Shown: one piece after another, positions 8,537-16,415 of the stretch
How positions within the stretch are numbered: position 1 is the first letter of the stretch
How the letters are laid out: every line of letters starts with the position of its first letter
DNA from: Kitasatospora kifunensis
GTDB lineage: Bacteria; Actinomycetota; Actinomycetes; Streptomycetales; Streptomycetaceae
Length of the DNA: 64,000 nt
Direction of reading: 5' to 3'
NCBI RefSeq assembly: GCF_014203855.1
Contig: NZ_JACHJV010000001.1
Span: 7,192,001-7,256,000 of the forward strand
Translations under genes and position numbers: made by a program
The notes under the pieces: generated by a model
Databases searched by the model: none
The model's input: the letters and a program-made list of their open reading frames with translations, nothing else
What the model was told of the DNA's origin: nothing

Positions 8537-9258
8537 CGGCTCTCCCCGGCTTCGCGGGTACGCCCGTCGCGCACCACCACCTCGCGGTCCGCATAGGCGG
8601 CCACCCGCATGTCGTGGGTGACCAGCAGCACGGCCGCGCCGGACTCCCGGGCGGCGGCGGTGAGCAGTGCCATCACCTGCTCGCCGTGCAGCGAGTCGAG
8701 CGCGCCGGTGGGCTCGTCGGCGAAGATCACGGCCGGCGAGGTGACCAGCGCGCGGGCGATCGCGGCCCGCTGGCCCTGGCCGCCGGACAGCTCGCCCGGC
8801 CGCTTGTCGGCCAGCTCGGCCACGTCCAGCCGCTCCAGCCACTGCCTGGCCTGCTCCTCGGCCGGGCGCCGACGCAGGCCGTTCAGCCGCAGCGGAAGCG
8901 CGACGTTCTCCAGGCAGCTGAGCTCCGGCACCAGCTGGCCGAACTGGAAGACGAAGCCGAAGTCGGCCCGGCGCAGTGCGCTGCGGGCCCCGTCCGGCAG
9001 GGCGGCCAGGTCCTGGCCGCGGTAGCTGACGGTGCCGGCGTCGGGCCTGATCAGGCCGGCCAGGCAGTGCAGCAGGGTGGACTTGCCGGACCCGGAGGTG
9101 CCCAGCACGGCGACCAGCTCGCCGGGGGCGAGCTCCAGCGAGGCGCCGTTCAGGGCCTGGGTGAGGCCGAAGCTCTTGTGGATGTCGGTGGCGACCAGCA
9201 GCGCGCCCTCGGCGCGCGGTTCGGCCGGGCGGGCGGTGGTGGTGGGGGCGGTGGCCAT
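8533..9258 (-). CDS. ABC transporter ATP-binding protein (MacB/LolD type)
   Basis: ATPase subunit (241 aa) of the FtsX-type transporter. Walker A is GTSGSGKST at residues 53-61, the signature is LSGGQGQRAAIARAL, Walker B is VIFADEPTGALD, and the switch histidine lies in LLVTHDMR. The DEPTGALD and QLVPELSCLENVALPL features place it in the LolD/MacB subfamily that pairs with FtsX-like permeases. Residues 1-20 are a low-complexity extension. Its start overlaps the padR stop by one base (TGATG) and its stop overlaps the permease start, so padR, ATPase and permease form one tightly coupled operon. Confidence 0.94.
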   Translation of the reverse strand: MATAPTTTARPAEPRAEGALLVATDIHKSFGLTQALNGASLELAPGELVAVLGTSGSGKSTLLHCLAGLIRPDAGTVSYRGQDLAALPDGARSALRRADFGFVFQFGQLVPELSCLENVALPLRLNGLRRRPAEEQARQWLERLDVAELADKRPGELSGGQGQRAAIARALVTSPAVIFADEPTGALDSLHGEQVMALLTAAARESGAAVLLVTHDMRVAAYADREVVVRDGRTREAGESR

Positions 9259-9782
9259 CAGGCGCGCACCTTCCTGGCCAGGTCGTCCAGCCGGGCCGCG
9301 GTCAGCTCCAGCCAGCGCAGGTCGGCCTCCAAGTGGAACAGGGCATGGTCGCAGAGCAGCTGGTCGGCCAGGTCGCCGGCCAGCTTGCGGCGGGTCAGCT
9401 CGCGCATGTGGCGCAGGTGCTCGGCGCGCTGGGTCTCCAGCACCTCCTGGGCGGGGCGGCCGGTCAGCAGGGCCAGCACCACCTTGGTGTAGAGGGTGCT
9501 CTGCAGGTAGGAGGCGGGGCTCTCGGGCTCGGCCAGCCAGCGGCTGACGTCGGTGATCCCGGCCTCGGTGATGACGTAGCGCTTGCGCTCGGGACCCTCA
9601 CCCTGCTCGGTGCCATCGACCTCGACCAGGCCGTGCTTCAGCAGTCTGGAGAGGGTGGCGTAGACCTGGCCGTAGGGCAGGGCGCGGGTCTGGCCGAAGC
9701 GCTCGTCGTAGGCGCGCTTGAGGTCGTAGCCGTGGCGCGGCTGGGACTCCAGGAGCCCCAGGATGGTGTGACCGAGTGACAT
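9258..9782 (-). CDS. PadR-family transcriptional regulator
   Basis: Repressor-type regulator (174 aa) with the PadR winged helix at residues 1-85 (ILGLLESQPRHGYDLKRAYDERF, then LPYGQVYATLSRLLKHGLVE) and a C-terminal helical dimerisation domain. It heads the operon with the ABC genes, so it probably senses a compound handled by the transporter and represses the operon. The start at 9782 is chosen because MSLGHTILGLLE is the normal PadR beginning. No ribosome site precedes it, and a TATAGT -10 box lies so close that the mRNA is probably leaderless. A 17-bp palindrome covering that box is the likely operator. Confidence 0.9.
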   Translation of the reverse strand: MSLGHTILGLLESQPRHGYDLKRAYDERFGQTRALPYGQVYATLSRLLKHGLVEVDGTEQGEGPERKRYVITEAGITDVSRWLAEPESPASYLQSTLYTKVVLALLTGRPAQEVLETQRAEHLRHMRELTRRKLAGDLADQLLCDHALFHLEADLRWLELTAARLDDLARKVRA

Positions 9783-9789
9783 GCCGGTG

Positions 9790-9808
9790 ACTATACACAA
9801 GATGTATA
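9790..9808 (-). promoter_or_regulatory. Promoter with overlapping palindromic PadR operator
   Basis: Perfect inverted repeat TATACA-CAAGA-TGTATA at 9792-9808 with six-base arms, directly upstream of padR. On the minus strand TATAGT (complement of 9790-9795) is a good -10 box, seven bases before the ATG. This is AT-rich in a 72% GC background, and its position fits autoregulation by PadR. Confidence 0.65.
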
Positions 9809-10011
9809 CCTCGAATGCATAGTGGACTCCGGTGAGCTGACGGCAGCTCAGTGGACCTACCGTCAGCCCGCTCCCGCGTGCCGCGATGCATGAGCACGGC
9901 GGGCACGGCAGGCTGGGGGCTGTTCACCGCGCCGGACAGGCCCTGAGCCGTCCTCCCGCTTCACCACACCTGCCTCGCACCGTGCCGGACGAGCGATTTG
10001 GAGTCATCTGA

Positions 10012-11454
10012 ATGAGCGCGCAGCAGTCTGCCGACATCGGCGTCACCGGACTGGCCGTCATGGGCCGCAACCTGGCCCGGAACTTCGCCCGGCATGGCCA
10101 CCGGGTCGCCCTGCACAACCGCAGCACCGCCCGGACCAGCGCGCTGATGGCCGAATTCGGCCACGAGGGCGCGTTCGTGCCCAGCGAGACGATGGCGCAG
10201 TTCGTCGCCTCGCTGGCCCGCCCACGGCGGATCGTCATCATGGTCAAGGCCGGCGAGCCCACCGACGCGGTGATCGACGAGCTGGTCCCGCTGCTCGAAG
10301 AGGGCGACATCGTGGTCGACGGCGGCAACGCGCACTTCCTGGACACCAGGCGGCGCGAGGCGGCGCTGCGCGAACACGGCCTGCACTTCGTCGGCACCGG
10401 GATCTCCGGCGGCGAGGAGGGTGCGCTGGAGGGCCCCAGCATCATGCCGGGCGGCACCGCGCAGGCGTACCGCTCGCTCGGCCCGCTGCTCGAGTCGATC
10501 GCGGCCCAGGTGGACGGACGGCCCTGCTGCACCCACGTCGGCCCGGACGGCGCCGGACACTTCGTCAAGATGGTGCACAACGGCATCGAGTACGCCGACA
10601 TGCAGCTGATCGCCGAGGCCTACGACCTGCTGCGGCACGGCGCCGGGCGCCAGCCCGCCGAGATCGCCAGGACCTTCCGCACCTGGAACGAGGACCGGCT
10701 CAACTCCTACCTGATCGAGATCACCGCCGAGGTGCTCGGCCACACCGACGCCGCCACCGGGCGCCCGTTCGTCGACATCGTCCAGGACCGGGCCGAGCAG
10801 AAGGGCACCGGTCGGTGGACCGTGCAGACCGCGCTCGAACTCGGCGTGCCGGTCTCCGGCATCGCCGAGGCGGTCTTCGCCCGCTCGCTCTCCGGCAGCG
10901 TCACGCTGCGCGAGGCGGCTCGCGAGCTGCCCGGGCCCACCGAGACCTGGCTGGACAGCGCGGCGGCCGACCGCTTCGCGGGCGACGTGGAGCAGGCGCT
11001 CTACGCCTCGAAGATCGTCGCCTACGCGCAGGGCTTCAACCAGATCCAGGCCGGCAGCGCGGAGTACGGCTGGCAGATCGCGCCCGGGGCGATGGCCTCG
11101 ATCTGGCGCGGCGGCTGCATCATCAGGGCCAAGTTCCTGGACCGGATCGAGGCCGCCTACCAGGCGGACGCCCAGCTGCCCACCCTGCTCACCGACGAGT
11201 ACTTCCGCAAGGCGCTCGGCGAGGCGCAGTCCGCCTGGCGTCGGGTGGTCTCCACGGCCGCCCAACTCGGCGTGCCGGTACCAGGATTCGCCACCGCACT
11301 GGCCTACTACGACTCGCTGCGGGCCGGTCGGCTGCCGGCCGCGCTGATCCAGGGCCAGCGCGACTTCTTCGGTGCCCACACCTACCGGCGGATCGACCGG
11401 GACGGGGTGTTCCACACGCTCTGGGCCGGTGACCGCAGCGAGCAGGAACGGTGA
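10012..11454 (+). CDS. gnd: NADP-type 6-phosphogluconate dehydrogenase
   Basis: Decarboxylating 6-phosphogluconate dehydrogenase (480 aa, full length for the long family). It oxidises 6-phosphogluconate to ribulose 5-phosphate and makes NADPH in the pentose phosphate pathway. Visible features are the N-terminal Rossmann motif GVTGLAVMGRNLA, the catalytic-site blocks GTGISGGEEGALEGPSIMPGG and GHFVKMVHNGIEYADMQ, and the family signature QDRAEQKGTGRW. GGAGTC precedes the ATG. Its stop overlaps the GTG start of the DyP peroxidase gene by four bases (GTGA), so it is translationally coupled to the encapsulin system, an unusual position for this gene. Confidence 0.96.
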   Translation: MSAQQSADIGVTGLAVMGRNLARNFARHGHRVALHNRSTARTSALMAEFGHEGAFVPSETMAQFVASLARPRRIVIMVKAGEPTDAVIDELVPLLEEGDIVVDGGNAHFLDTRRREAALREHGLHFVGTGISGGEEGALEGPSIMPGGTAQAYRSLGPLLESIAAQVDGRPCCTHVGPDGAGHFVKMVHNGIEYADMQLIAEAYDLLRHGAGRQPAEIARTFRTWNEDRLNSYLIEITAEVLGHTDAATGRPFVDIVQDRAEQKGTGRWTVQTALELGVPVSGIAEAVFARSLSGSVTLREAARELPGPTETWLDSAAADRFAGDVEQALYASKIVAYAQGFNQIQAGSAEYGWQIAPGAMASIWRGGCIIRAKFLDRIEAAYQADAQLPTLLTDEYFRKALGEAQSAWRRVVSTAAQLGVPVPGFATALAYYDSLRAGRLPAALIQGQRDFFGAHTYRRIDRDGVFHTLWAGDRSEQER

Positions 11455-12530
11455 CGGCGGTCGAGCAGGCCGACCCACAGCCGCAGCCCGTCCGCGCCCC
11501 GCTCAGCACCGCCGCGCTCTTCCTGGTGCTCACCGTGCGCCCGGGCGGCGAGCAGACGGTGCGCGAGCTGCTGCCCGAACTCGCGGCGCTGCGCAGGTCG
11601 GTCGGGTTCAGGGCGGCCGAGGCCCGGCTCAGCTGCGTGCTCGGGGTGGGCTCGGCGCTCTGGGACCGGCTCTTCGCCCCGCCGCGCCCCGCCGAACTGC
11701 ACCCCTTCCGCGAGCTGCGCGGCGAGCGGCACACCGCCCCCGCCACCCCCGGCGACCTGCTGCTGCACCTGCGCGCCGAGCGCCAGGACGCCTGCTTCGA
11801 ACTGGCCGGACTGCTGCTGGCCCACCTGGACGACGCCGTGGACGTGGTGGACGAGGTCACCGGCTTCGGCTACGTCGACCGGCGCGACCTGCTCGGCTTC
11901 GTGGACGGCACCGAGAACCCCGAGGGCGTCGACGCGGACCAGGCGGCACTGATCGGCGCCGAGGACCGGGACTTCGCCGGCGGCAGCTACGTGCTGGTCC
12001 AGAAGTACCTGCACGACCTGGTGAGTTGGCGGGCGCTGCCGGTCGAGCAGCAGGAACGCGCAGTGGGGCGCAGCAAGCTCTCCGACGTCGAACTGCCCGC
12101 CTCCGAGCAGCCGGTGGACTCGCACGTGGCGCTCACCAGCCTGGATCCGGTGGACGGCCGGGAGCGCGAGATCGTCCGGTTGAACATGCCGTTCGGCTCG
12201 TACGCGAGCGGGGAGTTCGGCACCTACTTCATCGGCTACTGCCGCACGCCGGCGGTGACCGAGGAGATGCTCGAGAACATGTTCCTCGGACGGCCGCGCG
12301 GCAGCCACGACCGGCTGCTCGACTTCTCGACGGCCGTCACCGGCGGGCTCTTCTTCGTTCCGTCCGCCGACCTGCTCGCCGACCCGCCGCCGGCCGCCCA
12401 GGCGCCCGCCGAGCGCACCGCCCCCGCCGGGGCGGACGGCTCGCTCGGCGTCGGCAGTCTCAAAGCGCGCAGCCCGCACACCTCGCCGGACCGCAAAGGA
12501 GTAGCACGCGATGAACAACCTGCACCGTGA
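11451..12530 (+). CDS. DyP-type peroxidase with encapsulin cargo motif
   Basis: Dye-decolourising haem peroxidase (359 aa) of the cytoplasmic bacterial class. The distal aspartate is Asp152 in LLGFVDGTENP, the axial haem histidine His225 in VDSHVALTS, and the distal arginine Arg243 in IVRLNMPFG. Near the C-terminus is DGSLGVGSLK (about residues 329-338), which matches the cargo-loading peptide that docks DyP inside encapsulin shells (compare SLGIGSLK in mycobacterial DyP). Unusually, about 21 further residues follow it; these are encoded where this gene overlaps the encapsulin start. GTG start overlapping the gnd stop. Together with the next gene it forms a peroxidase nanocompartment. Confidence 0.95.
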   Translation: MTAVEQADPQPQPVRAPLSTAALFLVLTVRPGGEQTVRELLPELAALRRSVGFRAAEARLSCVLGVGSALWDRLFAPPRPAELHPFRELRGERHTAPATPGDLLLHLRAERQDACFELAGLLLAHLDDAVDVVDEVTGFGYVDRRDLLGFVDGTENPEGVDADQAALIGAEDRDFAGGSYVLVQKYLHDLVSWRALPVEQQERAVGRSKLSDVELPASEQPVDSHVALTSLDPVDGREREIVRLNMPFGSYASGEFGTYFIGYCRTPAVTEEMLENMFLGRPRGSHDRLLDFSTAVTGGLFFVPSADLLADPPPAAQAPAERTAPAGADGSLGVGSLKARSPHTSPDRKGVARDEQPAP

Positions 12531-13311
12531 CCTGGCCCCGGTCTCCGCCGAAGCCTGGGCGGCGATCGAGGAGGAGGCCCGGCGCACCTTCACCCTGCAC
12601 CTGGCCGGGCGCCGGGTGGTCGACCTGGTGGGTCCGGCCGGTCCGGAGCTCGCCGCGGTCGGCTCGGGGCACCTGCGCTCGATCGCCGCGCTGCTGCCGG
12701 GGACCGTGGCGCACGCCCACGAGTCGCGCCCGGTGGTCGAGCTGCGGGTGCCGTTCAACCTGGACCGGCAGGCCGTGGACGACGTGGAGCGCGGTGCCCA
12801 GGACTCCGACTGGCAGCCCGTCAAGGACGCGGCCCGCACCATCGCGCAGGCCGAGGACACCGCGATCTTCGAGGGCTGGCCGGCCGCCGGCATCACCGGC
12901 GTGCGGATCGGCTCCGACAATCCGACGGTCCTGCTGCCGGCCGAGGTCACCGAGTACCCGGACGCGGTCAGCCGGGCGCTGACCACGCTGCGGCTGGCCG
13001 GGGTGGACGGCCCGTACTCGTTGCTGCTGGGCGCCGACGCGTACACGGCGGTCAACGAGACCTCCAACCACGGCTACCCGGTGCGCCAGCACCTGGCCCG
13101 GGTGGTCACCGGGGAGATCATCTGGGCGCCGGCCCTGCAGGGCGCCGTGGTGCTCTCCACCCGGGGCGGCGACTTCGAGCTGCACCTGGGCCAGGACCTG
13201 TCGATCGGCTATCTGTCGCACGACGCGCACTCGGTGCGGCTCTACCTCCAGGAGTCGCTGACCTTCGCGCTCCACTCGCCGGAGGCGGCGGTCACGCTGA
13301 CCAACGCGTGA
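12511..13311 (+). CDS. Family 1 encapsulin shell protein
   Basis: Shell protomer (266 aa, normal length for family 1 encapsulins, HK97 fold), which assembles into an icosahedral protein cage in the cytosol. The N-terminus MNNLHRDLAPVSAEAWAAIEEEA is the characteristic encapsulin start and cargo-docking helix. ERGAQDSDWQPVKDAAR and the C-terminal LGQDLSIGYLSHDAHSVRLYLQESLTF are also conserved. An AAAGGAG lies about nine bases before the ATG, inside the 3' end of the DyP gene, which it overlaps by 20 bases. The cargo is the upstream peroxidase. I see no second cargo such as ferritin or rubrerythrin adjacent. Confidence 0.96.
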   Translation: MNNLHRDLAPVSAEAWAAIEEEARRTFTLHLAGRRVVDLVGPAGPELAAVGSGHLRSIAALLPGTVAHAHESRPVVELRVPFNLDRQAVDDVERGAQDSDWQPVKDAARTIAQAEDTAIFEGWPAAGITGVRIGSDNPTVLLPAEVTEYPDAVSRALTTLRLAGVDGPYSLLLGADAYTAVNETSNHGYPVRQHLARVVTGEIIWAPALQGAVVLSTRGGDFELHLGQDLSIGYLSHDAHSVRLYLQESLTFALHSPEAAVTLTNA

Positions 13312-13314
13312 CAG

Positions 13315-13371
13315 GTGGTGCCGGCGGTCGGCCGGTCAGGACAGGCTTCAGGGGCTGACCGCCAGCACCAC
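13315..13371. terminator. Bidirectional hairpin between encapsulin and antiporter genes
   Basis: Fifteen-base arms with one mismatch (GTGGTGCCGGCGGTC at 13315-13329, GACCGCCAGCACCAC at 13357-13371), starting four bases after the encapsulin stop. The right arm lies within the last codons of the convergent antiporter gene. Confidence 0.55.
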
Positions 13372-14466
13372 GTAGCCGGCCAGCACCGACAGGTGCACCC
13401 CGCCCTGCAGCGGGGTGGCCCGGCCGGGAATCACGGTCAGCGTGCCCACCGCCACGGTGAGCGCGAGCAGCACCAGGTGCGAGGCGCTCAGGCCGAGCAC
13501 CAGCGGCCCGCTCAGCCAGATGGAGGCCAGCGCGACCGCCGGGATGGTCAGGCCGATGCTGGCCATCGCCGAGCCGAGGGCCAGGTTCAGCCCCGTCTGC
13601 ACCTCGTCGCGCCGGGCGGCCCGGACCGCCGCGATGGTCTCGGGCAGTAGCACCAGCATCGCGATCACCACGCCCATCACCGAGGCCGGCAGCCCGGCCG
13701 CGGTCACGCCGCGCTCGATGGTCGGCGAGACGGTCTTGGCCAGGCCGACCACGGCCACCAGCGCGACCAGCAGCAGCACCAGACTGGTGGTGGTCTCCCT
13801 GTTCGTCGGGAGTTGGCTCTCGTCGTGCTGGTCATCGGCCGTGGGCCGGTCGGTCAGCTCCGGCGGCAGGAAGTACTCCCGGTGGCGCACCGTCTGGGTG
13901 GTCACGAAGAGGCCGTAGAGCACCAGGGCGGCCACCGAGGCGAAGGTGAGCTGGGTGGGGGAGAAGTCCGGCCCTGGGGTGCTGGTGGTGAACGAGGGCA
14001 GCGCCAGGCTGAGCGTGGCCAGAGTGGCCACCGTGGCCAGCGCGGCGCCGGTGCCCTCCGGATTGAAGACCGCCACCCGGGTGCGCAGCGAGCCGAGCAG
14101 CAGGCAGAGGCCGACGATCCCGTTGCAGGTGATCATGACCGCGGCGAAGACGGTGTCCCGGGCGAGGGTGGCGTTCTTCGACGCGGAGTCCACCATCAGG
14201 GTGACGATCAGCGCCACCTCGATCACCGTGACCGCCACCGCCAGCAGGAGCGACCCGAGCGGCTCACCCACCCGGTGCGCCACCACCTCCGCGTGGTGCA
14301 CCGCCGCCAGCACCGCCCCGACCAGCACCAGTCCGGCGAGCGCGGCCACCGCGTTCGGCAGCGTGCGCCCCCAGACCAGCGCGAGTAGGACGGCCGCCAG
14401 CGGCGGCAGCAGCAGGGTCCACCGGCGCAGGGCGGCGGAAAGCATCTGGGGCAGCGGTCCGGTCAT
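13348..14466 (-). CDS. Calcium/proton (sodium) antiporter, ChaA type
   Basis: Cation/proton exchanger of the CaCA superfamily (372 aa) with about eleven transmembrane helices. The two inverted alpha-repeat motifs are visible: VGEPLGSLLLAVAVTVIEVALI near residue 66 and VIAMLVLLPETIAAVRAARRDEVQTGLNLALGSAMASIGLTIP near residue 265, with acidic residues in both. It probably exports Ca2+ or Na+ in exchange for protons. The loop at about 205-220 is polar and His/Asp-rich. No good ribosome site precedes the ATG. Monocistronic by position. ChaA is the best family match; the ion cannot be decided from sequence. Confidence 0.85.
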   Translation of the reverse strand: MTGPLPQMLSAALRRWTLLLPPLAAVLLALVWGRTLPNAVAALAGLVLVGAVLAAVHHAEVVAHRVGEPLGSLLLAVAVTVIEVALIVTLMVDSASKNATLARDTVFAAVMITCNGIVGLCLLLGSLRTRVAVFNPEGTGAALATVATLATLSLALPSFTTSTPGPDFSPTQLTFASVAALVLYGLFVTTQTVRHREYFLPPELTDRPTADDQHDESQLPTNRETTTSLVLLLVALVAVVGLAKTVSPTIERGVTAAGLPASVMGVVIAMLVLLPETIAAVRAARRDEVQTGLNLALGSAMASIGLTIPAVALASIWLSGPLVLGLSASHLVLLALTVAVGTLTVIPGRATPLQGGVHLSVLAGYVVLAVSP

Positions 14467-14534
14467 CGGGGAGAGCTTGGCAGACGAAGTGCCTGACGGA
14501 AGGTCAGAAACGCCGCAGCCGCCGCCCGGCCGTG

Positions 14535-14969
14535 CTACGTCGGGGTGCCCGCCAGGTGGGCCCGGGCCAGCGCCAGGGTCGGCGCCAGCTGGGAGTGCGT
14601 CGGGGTGGGCAGTTCGCCTTCGCCGAACCAGTCGAGCGCGTCGAACTTGTGCGGCTCGCCGATCGCCACCGCCGCCGGGTCGACCCGGACCGCGCAGACG
14701 ACGGCGACCCAGTGCGAGTCCACCGGCTCCCCGCGCAGCACGTTGCGCACGCCGAGCACGGTGATCTCCAGCGGCCGAGCCGTGTACTCCTCGCGCACCT
14801 CGCGGGCCACCGCCGCCTCGAAGCTCTCGCCGAACTCCAGCGCTCCCGCCCCGCAGTCCCAGCGCCCCGGCTCGTCCCTGGCGGCTGCCGCGCGCCGGGC
14901 GAGCAGCACCCGCCCGGCACCGTCGTGGCAGACGAAGACACAGGAGACCGACGGCTGACGGTCCGTCAT
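14535..14969 (-). CDS. NUDIX hydrolase
   Basis: A 144-residue NUDIX-fold pyrophosphohydrolase. The NUDIX box runs from GALEFGESFEAAVAREVREE, with the G(x5)E(x7)REVxEE pattern that binds catalytic Mg2+ or Mn2+; its final GU pair is replaced by TA. The N-terminus carries CVFVCHDGAGRVLLARR and the middle RWDCGAGALEFGE, typical of general NTP or NDP-sugar hydrolases. Its ATG overlaps the stop of the HAD gene by one base (TGATG), so the two hydrolases are translated from one message. Substrate unknown. Confidence 0.9.
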   Translation of the reverse strand: MTDRQPSVSCVFVCHDGAGRVLLARRAAAARDEPGRWDCGAGALEFGESFEAAVAREVREEYTARPLEITVLGVRNVLRGEPVDSHWVAVVCAVRVDPAAVAIGEPHKFDALDWFGEGELPTPTHSQLAPTLALARAHLAGTPT

Positions 14970-15661
14970 CAGAAGTGCTCGCCGAGCTCGGTGAACGTGG
15001 TCAGCCGCAGGATCCCGCCGTCCGTGGGGTCCAGCTCTGCGTCATCCAGTACCCAGGTGTGCTGGTGCGGGATGAACACCGCCTTCAGCCCGGCCAGGCG
15101 GGCCGGCAGGATGTCCGACTTCGGCGAGTTGCCGATCATCCAGCTCCGCTGCGGCACCAACGCGTGGGTGTCGATCAGCTGTTGATAGGCCGTCACATCC
15201 TTCTCCGGGACGATGTGCACGGCCTTGAAGTGGCCGGCCAGCCCCGAGGCGTCGACCTTCGCCTGCTGTTCCGCCTGGTCGCCCTTGGTGAGCAGCAGCA
15301 GCTCGTGACGCAGGGCGAGCGCGGCCAGCGTCTCGGCGACGCCCGGGATCAGCTCCACCTCGGCGCTGGTGATCGAGGCGGCCAGTGCCGCCAGACGCTC
15401 CCGCTCGGTCGCGGTGGCCGTCCGGCCGTGCAACTGCTCGTGGCACTCGCCGAGGCTGCGCAGGAAGACCTGGGAGCCGTAGCCGTGGCGGGCGACGTTG
15501 GCCGCCTCGATCTCGTCGAGCAGCGCGCGGGCGGCCGCGCGGCTGGGTGCGGGCGGGGCCACCTCGTCCAGGAAAGCCTCGATCGCCCGCTCGAAGCGGA
15601 TGTTGTTCTCCCACAGGGTGTCGTCGGCGTCGAAGATCAGCACCTGTTCGTCATGTCGCAT
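14969..15661 (-). CDS. HAD-family phosphatase
   Basis: Haloacid dehalogenase superfamily hydrolase (230 aa). Motif I is FDADDTLWENN (residues 10-20) with the two catalytic aspartates, motif II is LLLLTKGD, a lysine lies in PEKDVTAY, and motif III/IV is WMIGNSPKSDILPA. The helical cap between residues 20 and 90 is of the C1 type. It is probably a small-molecule phosphatase. It is the first gene of a two-gene unit with the NUDIX hydrolase, which suggests joint clean-up of a nucleotide or sugar-phosphate metabolite. Upstream ribosome site is weak. Confidence 0.9.
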   Translation of the reverse strand: MRHDEQVLIFDADDTLWENNIRFERAIEAFLDEVAPPAPSRAAARALLDEIEAANVARHGYGSQVFLRSLGECHEQLHGRTATATERERLAALAASITSAEVELIPGVAETLAALALRHELLLLTKGDQAEQQAKVDASGLAGHFKAVHIVPEKDVTAYQQLIDTHALVPQRSWMIGNSPKSDILPARLAGLKAVFIPHQHTWVLDDAELDPTDGGILRLTTFTELGEHF

Positions 15662-15738
15662 CCGGCCACGGTAAGTGGTGGGTGGGCGAGGAGTCAGCTG
15701 GTTTTCCGCGCACGGCCGCGGGTCCGCCCGACCGATGG

Positions 15739-16383
15739 CTACGCCCGCGTGAAGGTCAGGTGGGTGACGCCGCTGGGGGTCGTCACGGACTCGGCCTCGA
15801 AGCGTTCTTCGAGCCCTTCGAGGCCGTCCCAGAGGCGCTCTCCACGGCCCAGGACGATGGGGACGACGACGAGGTGCAACTGGTCGATCAGATCCGCGGC
15901 CAGGAAGTCGCGGACCGTGCTCACACCGCCGCCGATCCGCACGTCGAGGTCACCGGCGGCCTCGCGCGCCTGGCGCAGTGCCTCCTGGGGTGTGGCGTCG
16001 ATGAAGTGGAACGTGGTTCCCCCTGCCATCTCCACGGACGGGCGGGGGTGGTGGGTCAGCACGAACACCGGTGTGTGGAAGGGCGGATTGGGACCCCACC
16101 AGCCGGTCCACTCCTGGTCCCGCCAGGGGCCGCGCTGCGGCCCGAACTTGTTGCGCCCCATGATCTCCGCGCCGATGCCCGCACCCCAGGCGCGGGCCAT
16201 GGCGTCGTCCAGCCCGGTACCGCCACCGGGCTTTCCGTGCATCTCGTGGAAGGTCCTGGTCTGGAAGAACCAGTCGTGCAGCCGCGCGCCGGCGTGGCCG
16301 AACGGCGCGTCGTGACTCTGCCCCTCGCCCGTGCCGAAGCCGTCGAGCGAGATGCTGAAGTTGTGGACCCTTACCCGGGACAT
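15739..16383 (-). CDS. Dihydrofolate reductase-like (RibD C-terminal) family protein
   Basis: A 214-residue member of the RibD_C/DHFR-like superfamily, putative NADPH-dependent reductase. Features are the N-terminal SISLDGF block, EIMGRNKFGP, the WWG segment, and the C-terminal half with IGGGVSTVRDFLAADLIDQLHLVVVPIVLGRGERLWDG, where the glycine-rich turn binds the cofactor. AGGAGAGG lies just before the ATG. These stand-alone proteins are common in Streptomyces and their substrates are mostly unknown. The GH3 lipoprotein gene begins downstream on the same strand but has its own ribosome site, 33 bases separating this gene from its stop. Confidence 0.88.
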   Translation of the reverse strand: MSRVRVHNFSISLDGFGTGEGQSHDAPFGHAGARLHDWFFQTRTFHEMHGKPGGGTGLDDAMARAWGAGIGAEIMGRNKFGPQRGPWRDQEWTGWWGPNPPFHTPVFVLTHHPRPSVEMAGGTTFHFIDATPQEALRQAREAAGDLDVRIGGGVSTVRDFLAADLIDQLHLVVVPIVLGRGERLWDGLEGLEERFEAESVTTPSGVTHLTFTRA

Positions 16384-16415
16384 GGCCTCTCCTGACTCTG
16401 GTGCAACCGTGTCGG

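Noticed and set aside
8537..8842. Extended N-terminus for the FtsX-type permease
   Set aside because: It reads through the ATPase gene in another frame; the ATGA overlap at 8533-8536 gives a normal start.
13348..13371. A premature end of the antiporter gene caused by the terminator
   Set aside because: The hairpin arm merely uses the last codons; the reading frame and C-terminal helix are intact.
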